Source of the DNA: Suillus spraguei
Taxonomy: Eukaryota > Basidiomycota > Agaricomycetes > Boletales > Suillaceae
Assembly (NCBI GenBank): GCA_016800925.1
Contig: JABCPU010000020.1
Location: forward strand, 62,001-126,000
Length of the DNA stretch: 64,000 nt
Reading direction: 5' to 3'
Position numbers and translations under genes: made by a program. Each line of letters starts with the position of its first letter. Within the stretch, counting starts at the first letter, position 1. The notes under the pieces were generated by a model. It worked only from the letters and a program-made list of their open reading frames with translations, was not told where the DNA came from and did not search any database. This document shows, in pieces, positions 34,850 to 44,132 of the stretch.

Positions 34850-35572
34850 TGTTAAGACCATACTCAAAGGGTAAGAGATCTGAAGGGCTTTGGCCTCAGT
34901 TCATACACTGTGCCCCTTTCCCAAGTAATGCCCCTTAATTCAGAGGGTAGGTATACATCCGAAGGTATCAGGTATGATGTGTCCAAAGGTTATCTGGAAC
35001 GTGGAGATGATACGAGGAATAAGGCTAGTCTCGGAATGAGTCCTTAACTAGAAACTAACAGAGATAGACTACCAGAGGGTAGAGTCAGAGATGCAGACTT
35101 ATAGGAATCAATCCTAAGTCTTGGAAGATGACCAGAGTTGGAAGTAACTCAAGTCCAGAGGAATAGATTGAGCAGAATCTAAGATGATATTCGAACTAAG
35201 GTTCTATGGAGATTTACAAGTGGTTTATATACTCTAAGTAACTAGCATGGATAATCAACAAGTTTGGGACCGAGGGCTACATATGTACAATGTATAATGG
35301 AAGTCTATTAGTTAATGCACAGCAGATCAGTAAGCGCAAGTCGGAAATGAGACACAGGTAACAGATCAATAAGCAGGAAGGAAATATACACAGCCAGAAT
35401 ACCAGAGACAGGAGGATTGCCAAAAGGAGGTAGACCCAGATGTCCACAAGGGAGTTAGAGTGTGAGAAGTAGGGACCTTCAGATGGGTGGTCCGGACAGG
35501 ATCTGTGGACCGGATGGAAGTAGGATCAATCGGATCTGATCGGATCTGAGATCAGATGTATGGTATATGACA
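34850..35572 (-). mobile_element. Solo Ty3/gypsy LTR (723 bp) inside copia
   Basis: In minus orientation TGTCATATACCATAC...GTCTTAACA. The exact 5-bp duplication GCTTT lies at 34845-34849 and 35573-35577. Homologous to the 3' LTR at 17911-19238. It is younger than the copia element it splits. Confidence 0.92.
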
Positions 35573-37418
35573 GCTTTTCTCTGTCCGGTCTGTGCTTCGT
35601 CACTAAAACAAAATGGCTTGGGATTATGTTTACACCTCACAGGGGATCTACAATCTTCCAGGCATTTAGCTTTTTAAGCTGGCTTAACTCGTAGTCTATG
35701 GCCTCTTGCCATTCCGGACCATCCAGACCATCCAATGCTTCCTTCAGTGTCGGTTCCGGAAGTGTGGCAGCTTGTGCGCTTTCATGTAGGTCCTTTTCAT
35801 TATCTCTGGATCACTCAATAATGGCATACACAGCTTCTATTATGGAACTTGCAGTGTTTCCACCTTCATGAAGGGCATGGTAATATCCTGCAGGTGGTCG
35901 GACTCTGGTAACTCGTGGGGTGACAGGTGCAGGAAGTTGCTGTGAAATCCAGGGTGGTGTTTTCAGATCCGGAGGTAATGCTGGTGTGGGCTGGATGATT
36001 TTCCAACTGGGTGATGGATTGTCCAGTGCTTCTTCCGGATGTTCCAGATTTTCCAGTCCACTATACTCCCCCTCATCTGGAACCTCATCAGCATTAATAA
36101 CAGACTTCAGAAACCTTTGCTCTCTCCATCTATTCCTACAAATGTGGCTTCTTCCGCTCAGGCCTCCAACTTCCCTCCAGTGGTAGTATGGATGTATACT
36201 GGGGTTCTGAACTCATGCGCAAGTGCAAGATTCAGTTTGTATTTATGGACAAGCTCGAAAGGAGTTTTATCCGATATGGCATTGGATGGAAAACAATTCT
36301 TCAACCAAGTGGCATAATTGACGGCTTCTGCCCAGAGGTACTTTGGCATGTTCCAGCCAATTAACATGGCTCGGGCGTGCTTTACAAGTGTCTGGTTAAG
36401 ACATTCCGCAACTCCATTCTGCTGGGGTGAGTTGTGGACTGTAAGCTGTCGCTTGATACCTTGATCCTTCAGGTATGCATCAAATTCCAGTCCCAGGTGT
36501 CAAAGTTTTTGGACTTGGGTTCTGGAATTCTGGTGTGATATCTTGGCTTGGAAATGTTTGAAAGCAGAGAATGCATCGCTTTTAAGCTTCAGGAATTCAA
36601 TCACAGTCCAGCAGCTGAAGTCGTCAGTGAAGCTGACATAGTATACATGTCTGGCTACACTTTCTGTCTGAGCGGGTCCCCACAAATCTGTGTGAATAAG
36701 TTCTCCGTATGTCTGGGATTGATTTTCTGATTCATCCGGAAATGGCTGTTGTGCAGCTTTGGCTTTGGTACAGGCCTCACAAAATTCCGGACATGAAGCG
36801 GAGTCAAGCTCAACGCCTCAGATTAAGTCATGCTTCACCACATGGATCACGGCAGGTTGTGCAACATGTCCAAGAATTTGATGGAGTTCACATACTGTGA
36901 GTTTGGCAACATTTGCTCATTCTTCCAGAGCAGCAGATATGGTGTACAGACCATTGATTAAGGGAATTGTTGCAATCAGCTTTCACTTCAGAGCAGGGGT
37001 CTGGATTTTGCAGTGTGTTTTCAAAATAAATAGCAAAACCCACGGCAGTTATCTGATGTGTGGAAACGAGAGTTTGTGCCATCTTAGGCGTGTATAGCAC
37101 ATTCCAGAGGGTTACAGTGGTGCTCACTTCTCCGAGTGGCAATTCCAGCTGGACCTCTCCTCGTCCAAAAGCACTAATGGCTGTACCATCTGCCATCTGG
37201 ACTTCCTGGGGTGGGATCTCTGTGAATTTGGTGAATCATTCCTGGTCTGGACAAAAATGAGATGTTGCTCCACAGTCCAATATTGTGCTCTGGTGGCTTT
37301 CCGGAGGTCCGGAAATTGTTGCAAAAGCAAAGCTTTCCAGTGGGATAGGGGCAGCTGCTGCAGTATTAGTGGTTGGCTTCTTCGAGTTTCTGCTACCTTT
37401 GCATCTTTGACTTTCCAG
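35573..37418 (-). pseudogene. Copia pol: protease end and integrase
   Basis: From right to left: protease motif LDCGATSHFCPD near 37260-37300, ISAFGRGEVQLEL, WNVLYTPKMAQTLVS (gag-pre-integrase), integrase core text YYVSFTDDFSCWTVIEFLK, then PKYLWAEAVNYATWLKN and TPFELVHKYK. Broken into several frames. Confidence 0.85.
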
Positions 37419-38380
37419 TGAAACGAAGAAACTAGCGCTGGCCTAAGTATAAGCGCAGTGTTAATCCTACTGAAGGCGCGAGTGAGATGTTCGACCCAAG
37501 AGGACTGCAAATAGAAGCAATTCCTTCAAAGTTAGTGCAAAGGAAACAATGAAGTACTAATATGGCAACAAGAATTCTGACTTCCGAGGTTAGCGGCAGT
37601 AGTGGTATATCGGCGGTACTAGCGCAGTGTCAGCGGTACATGCATGGTAAGGATAGCTGCAATGGTTAGCTAGTGAGAGCAAGAACAAAGTTACTTGGGC
37701 GAGACAAAAATGTTATTGCTACTGGCGGCATGGTAGCAGTAGCAGCAACTCCGTATGAGCAGGAATGCAGGTGAGAGAGAAAACAACCCAGCGAGATCAC
37801 TGGCCACGGTCCGGTTATGAGTAGTGAAGTCGAAAGTCGCATGGTACTTCGAGCGGTAAAGTTACTGGCGGTTAAATCAATGAGCGAAGTTCAAATGGAG
37901 AAAAGTTCAAAGGCAAATAGATTGCGACTAGTGAGCATTTCAGATACTAAGTCCTAGTGAAGGGATGTAACAGGAAGTAAAAGTAATGGTATGTATGTTG
38001 AGTCCTTTTTAACATATGCAAGCGCATATGAGATAGCTATGTGAGTCCGGTAGCGAGAAAGAAAATAAACAGGGTACTTAATAAACAGGCACACAGCGTG
38101 CAGCAGCCCCTTGGAATGTAAGGTAAATCCTGCTGTAGGTTTAGTAACGATGGAAGCGAGGTAACTACGCACCAATGGATTCTAGACAGAATAGGACAGG
38201 ACATGAGGGCATCAGCACAAGGATCCAGTAAGGGTTCATGGGAGAAGAACGGTTCTGCCTTAGCGGAGCGAAAAGGCTATTTCGTCGCTATAAGGAAATC
38301 CTTTGGTTGCCGCCACAGACATTAATGAGACGCTTGTCGAAAATGGGGTTTTGACGGTCAGCATGACTTTTCTCGCTACA
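37419..38380 (-). mobile_element. Element W, copy W1 (962 bp) inside copia gag-pol
   Basis: Inverted copy of 29805-30744 (TGTAGCGAGAAAAG...TTTCA on the minus strand). Flanking tetramers CCAG and CCGG (3 of 4). Removal rejoins KEGQRP|ESQRCKG in the copia polyprotein. Confidence 0.75.
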
Positions 38381-39249
38381 CCGGTCTCTGTCCTTCCTTT
38401 CCTCCTCCAGTGGCCCAACAATCTGATTTGTAGTGTCCTTTCTTATCGCAGTTGTAACATACAATGTCATTGTTTGCTCCACGGCTATTCCGAGGATTAG
38501 TTCCAGTGGACAATGCAGAATTTCTGGCCTTCTTTCTGGAATGCGGATTTCTGATGAGCCAATGCTCATACTCCATGGTTACTGCAGTTATTAGCTTGTG
38601 AGGCATCACTAGCTTCTGGGCATAACCTGCAGCGGCTTCCAAAGATGAGATGATCGAACGGTAAGAATCCGGGAGTGATCCCATGATTATGGCAGTGTAG
38701 TCTTCATCAGCTACCTGTGTACCCATTCCTGCCATGGTCTGGCGGAGTCGATTCAACTCTCCAAAGTGCGCCTTTACATCCCGGATTTGTCACAACAAGT
38801 TAGGAGCATGCATTTCCGGATATCTGCCTTTACTAGGGCGGACTTGCCCTCATGGATCTTCCAGAGTTCTGACCACATGCCAGATCTGGAATCCATGCTA
38901 TCCAGCTGTAGCATCAGCCTATCCATGATGGTGCTGAAGATATGCTGTTGGACGAGTGAGTCTTTCTGTATGTACTCATTAACTTCCTTCCTATTGTCCT
39001 TGATTTCATCCGGGTTGCTGCAGTTCCATCCAGTTTGCGTACTACTCCGGCTGTATCAGCAACATAGCGGATGGACTTGACTACCGTCCCATCTACATAT
39101 TCTCCAAGTCCACATGCCCTTAAGGCAATCATCATGCGATTCTTGTAAGTGACCCAATTGGATCCATCTTCAGCAAGATGCAGAATATTAAACAGAGAAC
39201 TGGAACTGGAGGGCATACTGTAATCCATTTGAGTAGCAGGGTCATAACC
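38381..39249 (-). pseudogene. Copia gag
   Basis: Starts MDYSMPSSSSSLFNILHL near 39228, with LAEDGSNWVTYKNRMMIALRA (UBN2/gag-like). A frameshift follows near 38930, then DYTAIIMGSLPDSYRSIIS and the zinc knuckle CYNCDKKGHYKSDC near 38450. Nucleocapsid-type CCHC identity is clear; the ORF is not continuous. Confidence 0.85.
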
Positions 39250-39762
39250 TGATAAGATTATAGCTGGAGTATAGGGGGAAAGAATCCAGAGGGCTTCCAG
39301 ATGAGTTTCCGATAAAGTTTCTGAAAGGAATCCAAAGGATTTCGATTTCTGGAGGAGGTTTCTGAGATGTTTTCTGGAGGTATTCCGGAAATAGGGGTTC
39401 CAGAAGAGCAGGCTATGTCAGGAACCGGAAAGGATTGGAAATCCAGTTTATAGGAGTAGAGTAACTTCGGTACAGAATAGATTTCTTATTTTGACCCTTT
39501 AACTTGTAGTTTACATGTTGTTCTTATACTAAATATGTATGGAGTATCTCCGTCATCATCTCGATGATATGACGGGTCTGGAGTAAGTAGCTGTACACTA
39601 TGCTATCATTATTATGGATGAGTGTAGTCTACTCCGCTACTTGACAGGTAGTCCGGTGATTTAAGAGGAGTAACCTAATCCGGATGACAGGTCACATGAC
39701 TGGAAATACTATACTTCCGGATATCATTTCCGGATAGGGGCTATCGGACGCAGATTCTAACA

Positions 39763-39964
39763 CGATCGTGGTATGGGAACCGCAAGCTTCGGACGGGTCT
39801 GGAACTGAGAAGCCAGAGTTGGGGGAATTAGGTGAATAATACTGATATTGATCGTCTGATGCTAGTGGTACTTGAAAATCTAGGTCAGGGCTGCGTGAAT
39901 GTCCTTCATGTGATGAACTCTCATCTTCTGATGCAAACCATGAGGCATATTGAGAGGGGTACAT
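39763..39964 (-). pseudogene. P1 gene block a: N-terminus
   Basis: ATG at 39964; MYPSQYASWFASEDESSSHEG, then a Ser/Asp/Tyr-rich acidic run ending GSHTTI where the copia element enters. Together blocks a-f give a P1 protein of well over 1,000 residues before decay. Blocks were joined because each insertion, once removed with one TSD copy, leaves an in-frame junction. I recall the family as a repetitive, uncharacterised protein in Agaricomycete genomes. Confidence 0.65.
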
Positions 39965-40880
39965 TGTGAAACTTTACTCATGGTGAGTTGAGACGTGTCA
40001 GTATCTGAGACTTGAGACTTGCGACTACATGATGTGATGCGACAGTATCATGTGCTTTACTTTTTTTTGCATGTCTTCACTAATTTAGCGGATAACTTTT
40101 TTTGACACGTGTTTTCAATTAAACAGACCATCTAAACATATTCTTGTATAGTACAAACACCCCCCTTCCAGTATACAATGAATGATTTTACGTAGATTTG
40201 AAGTCGGTATTGAGAAGCTCAGAAACGGTGCACAAGAAGCGTGAGGTGGCTGTGATTTAAGGTTTTTTGCTTATGTCAAGTTGAGCCCTATGTTCGGGAT
40301 TTTGCGAACGCACACCTCTTGCTTCTGGGCTCGCCGCCTTGCCATGACCAATTTTTCGAATCCGCGACGTCTCGGTCTCAACTCGCTTATTCCTGGCCTG
40401 GATTAAGGACTATATAGTCGATCCTTACTCAAAATAGAGATTCTGCGGTGCAAATGGGGCAGGGTACTAGCACAATTACTTTTTTTGCTTATGGGCCGAC
40501 CGCCGCAAGCGGTACATGAAATATTGATGTCAAGATATGATTGTGGTATCACGAAGAAGTTGAAAAAGCATATATACTACTATGGTGCTACAGCGAGTAT
40601 GAAATATGTATATGTATATATATTAGACTAGACTATACGAAGCCAAGATGCAACAATTGTCACGTATCTAGGAACTTCGACAGAATGGAAACCAGGAAAC
40701 GACGCGCGAAACGATCAAAACAAGTCGACAATGCGAGTTCGTGCATATTTTTTAAAGCTAGATGTGTTAGCGAGGCAGACAGTTCAACTTGAAGGTATCA
40801 GATGTCAGTGTCACACCACTCCCACCGGAGCAGATGGCGCACAGTGGACGACTTTGGAGAGAACTTGAAGTCAGGCTCAC
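39965..40880. other. Gene-free right edge of the transposon island
   Basis: AT-rich with poly-T runs near 40055 and 40100. No ORF with protein character. It contains the P1 upstream region and the HSP20 3' flank. I looked for a mate to the P1/SPT5-like left end (inverted repeats around 13970-14378) and saw none. Confidence 0.4.
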
Positions 40881-41992
40881 TCATGGTATAGGGATCATTT
40901 CTGGCTCTTGCTCAGACTCGAGCGATGGTCCCAGGTGTATGCGAAGAATGAGAACACCGTCTTCTAAAGTGACAGAGATGTCTTCCTTCTGAAGAAAATG
41001 CGCGCTTGAGCCGCAATATCGTAGGGGAAATTAGCCCACTCGCCTTGGTATCATGACGAACGGGAAGTACCCTGCGGAACTTGCCATATTTGCGTTCTTT
41101 GAGTGCTATCAGACCGTCTGGAAGTGGTTGTCGGGATTCTCCTGTGATTGACACTTGTTTCACACCGTTCTGGCATTTTGATAGCTCGATCTTCAGGTCG
41201 CTCTTCTTCACTCCTGGAAGTTCAAACATTGCTGTTGTCACTCTACTCTCGCTGCAAAAGAAGTAATCGGCTCTGGGTATAAAAGTTGTATTGGATGGTA
41301 TGGGTGGAATGATGTGAGATGGGCTGATAATGGCGGTCCTACAATGAGATTAGACATACATCCTCGAGTGGGTGTCAATGTAAGATCACCCACCGGTGTA
41401 ATGATGACGCAGGAACGGGTGTTTGGGCAGCTAGCCTCGATGGACCTGGTGCGTAACTGCTACTTGGATGTCTCACAGATGGATTTGATTCATTCTCTCT
41501 TCTTGGGTTCGCACTCTGCGGACGACGATATGGATGCACCATATTGTGTGCGGGCGATAATTTCGCTCGTACTGGTCCCACTGAATGCACACCGCCAGCA
41601 GATGGTGTGCCAGAAGGTGGACTAGTGCTAGCTGCAATATGACACGTCGTATCAACGTGTATATGGGGTCTCATATCTTGGGACATGACATTGTGTCTTC
41701 TTGAAAAAGTCCCTGACGCTGATGACACATGATGCAGGTGTTGTGGGACCTCACTTCGGCGTTGACTTGGAACAATGGGTAGTACGTGCTCTTGAAGTTC
41801 AATCACAGGCGGCGACGTGGCGTATACATTTTGAGGCTGATGCTGTGGATTCAAAACGTGTTGGGCAGGCTGATGATGATCAAACTGCTCTGGAATATTG
41901 TTATTGAGCTCTGTTGTCTCCCATGAATATGGTGTTGGGGGCGTTGGGGGCATTGTCATATTTTCTTGGGTGTACGGGTATCGGTAAGACAT
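40881..41992 (-). CDS. Small heat-shock protein (Hsp20/alpha-crystallin) with disordered N-terminal region (333 aa)
   Basis: Exons 41992-41394, 41338-41044 and 40988-40881 give 1002 nt. The start is the first ATG (MSYRYPYTQENM); the frame further upstream has no ATG. Residues 1 to about 200 are Pro/Ser/His/Gln-rich and look disordered. The alpha-crystallin domain follows: FIPRADYFF, VTTAMFELPGVKKSDLKIEL, KYGKFRRVLPVRHDTK|KEDISVTLEDGVLIL. It should act as an ATP-independent holdase oligomer. Intron 1 uses GTGGGT...TAG. Intron 2 fits best as a GC-AG intron (AAG|GCGAGT...TTCAG, 55 nt). An alternative GTACTT donor would also keep frame but would delete the conserved VLPV loop. Confidence 0.8.
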
Positions 41993-42539
41993 TGAAAAAG
42001 GGGGCGATGCTTCCCTCGACGCGTTTTTATACCCGGCGCCAATCCGTGACTCAAAAGCTCCCGCGGATCCGAAAATATTATGTGTCACGTCGGGAGGACC
42101 CCGAAGATCCGCAGACAAAGTTGCATAACAAAATGCTAATCAATTCTAGGAAAGGGAGGTAGCTGCTGCCTACCTTTTTCGGCGTTAAAATGGTAACGTA
42201 TATCACAAAAATCCCTGCAAAACTCGTGAAATGGCTGTTCATCATGAATAGACCGTAACCGATAGTAGAGGCACTGGCAGGGTCTTTGAGACAAAGCAAG
42301 TTCTGCCGAATAGTAGAACAGTTCAATTGAATTGAGCTCATCTCCGCCGGTATACGGAGTCCTATCACGGGGTGTGTGCGCCGATGGTCCATATTTGGTA
42401 GTACATTGTTCGACTCATACAGCCATAGCGGCTGAACATTATATCATACATACAAGAGTCTTCCAGCAACAAAGATAGCATAAAGCGATGTATAGTAGCG
42501 TTGGAAAAATCAGAAAACAAATACCCAGCCTTTCATGTG
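41993..42539. other. Intergenic between HSP20 and CCDC6-like genes
   Basis: 5' flank of the HSP20 gene and 3' flank of the next gene, both on the minus strand. No gene seen. A GAAnnTTC-type heat-shock element was not obvious. Confidence 0.4.
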
Positions 42540-43851
42540 TCAGCCCTCTACTCCCGTAGATACCTCGGATGACGTGGCTGGAACACTAACACTTTGACTT
42601 TCAGGACGCGAACGAGGAATCAATTGCCCTGTCTCCGCGATGCGTGCGCCCCTCTCAACGCTCTCATGCCTACTTGGACTCCTATTATTCCTGATACCCA
42701 TTGTTTCCGCGAAGCGACGCTCAATGTTTCCTCGCGTATTCGAACTGCGCCTACTTAGAGGGACCACAGGAGACAGTGAGTGGTCGCGAGGCGGTATGTA
42801 TGACACAACAGGCGAGCCATACGAAGAAGACAGCGATGGCGGTGGCACCGAGGGGTAGGACAACATGTGAGGAATGGTGAACGTTGATGGAGGATTCGAC
42901 GTCAACGAAGCAGATGACGGTGGCGTCGTCATAGGCGTCCCACTACTGACATAACTTGTAGGATTTGTTCCGACAGTAGGCGAGAATGGGAATGGTGACT
43001 CTGTCGAGGAAGGAGAATGCGACAACGGTGTATTGCTTCCTGACATATTGTTCATTGGGCGCCTGATCGAGGAGGAAGGTCGGGGGATAGGGACACCATG
43101 TGTTGCTTGCGAAGGCTGCGTTGCAGATGTACTGGGCGATGATAGATTGGACACAGATCGTCGATGCGTAGGCTGCGAATATGGGTCTGCCGAAGACAGG
43201 CCGACAAGGTTGTCGACTGACAGACCGAGCTTGAATATGAAAGGGTATAGTTAAATACATATAAGACAAATCAAAAGTTGGTGCTCACCCGTCTCCTATG
43301 TTCGAGGAGCTCTTCACGGTACACCTCGTTTAACCGTGATACTCGCACATAATCTCTTTCTGTGTCAACCAGGCGGTTGCGCAATTGCTCGTTTTCCCGT
43401 CTCATGGCTTCCAGCATGACTTCTGCGCTTGGGACCATAGGGTCTCGACCAGCCATAAGCATCGGAACCCCCGTACTGTGGTCTGGGGCAGTGATGGTTC
43501 CATTTGTCCCAGACTGTTGTTGCTGTTGCTGCCGCTGCTGCTGAAGCCGAAGTGCAGACAATTCCCGACTAAGTCTGTTTACATGAGATTCCGACTCTGC
43601 CTCAAGCGCGTTTTCGAGTTGAATCTTCTCCTCACGAAGCTGTGCCCGATGTAGAATAAGTCACTTTCAAAGAGAGAAATGACCCTCTTACATACCTGCT
43701 CGAGTTTGCGAGACAATACGTTAATGATTCGTTCTTCCTCTGCTTCGTAGGCGTTGATGAGATTCTCTTCTCGCTTCAAGCTGCTGTTTGAGCTGGTGGT
43801 GGATAGTCGTCGGATAGGAGAGTCCCCCATAATATCGAGCTCACTGTACAT
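42540..43851 (-). CDS. CCDC6/DUF2046-like coiled-coil protein (398 aa)
   Basis: Exons 43851-43696, 43639-43289 and 43229-42540 give 1197 nt with all phase-0 junctions; introns are 56 and 59 nt. The first ATG in frame is at 43851 (MYSELDIMGDSP). Residues ~25-160 form heptad-rich coiled coil: REENLINAYEAEEERIINVL, SRKLEQ|LREEKIQLENALEAE, SESHVNRLSRELSAL, then a poly-Gln tract (QQQRQQQQQQ) and EAMRRENEQLRNRLVDTERDY. The EEE.I.N.LSRKL..L..EK..LE..LE.E.E..VN.L pattern is that of CCDC6. The C-terminal 230 residues are Ser/Pro/Thr-rich and disordered. Cellular role in fungi unknown to me. Confidence 0.8.
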
Positions 43852-44132
43852 CTGATACCTAACCACTAAAGTCCCTGATGCTACGCCCTTTAAATACGAT
43901 GAGATCGTGGGTGTTGACTAAGGAAGTGGGTTGTGGTCCGTGGATTGACAGCTAAAGCAGAAATGATATTCTCCGGATGGCTTAGAAAGGCAATCATGAA
44001 CGTTTGAAATCGTGGAACGCCATTTTTCGCTTTCACATCATTATATGATTAATCTCAAGGGAAGCGAAGTATTCACATGGACCACAACATAGGTATCAAA
44101 ACAGTACGGACAAAGAACAAGAAGATTAATGA
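43852..44132. other. Spacer between CCDC6-like and exomer genes
   Basis: Short tandem-gene spacer with no additional gene or repeat seen. Confidence 0.4.

Larger units (their letters stand above)
32943..39762 (-). mobile_element. Ty1/copia LTR retrotransposon (6.8 kb) with two nested insertions
   Basis: Complete outer structure: 5' LTR 39250-39762 (513 bp) and 3' LTR 32943-33467 (525 bp), both TGTTAGAATC...CTTATCA. The 5' LTR is followed by GGTTATGACCC where a primer-binding site is expected. Flanking pentamers are TGATC and CGATC (4 of 5 match). Internal gag, protease, integrase, RT and RNase H segments read in Ty1/copia order. A gypsy solo LTR (34850-35572) and element W (37419-38380) sit inside. 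Frames are broken by stops and shifts, so it is inactive. It interrupts P1 between SHTTI and MCSEV. Confidence 0.92.

Noticed and set aside
40055..40110. Possible pol III gene suggested by poly-T runs
   Set aside because: No A/B boxes or foldable RNA upstream; just AT-rich DNA.
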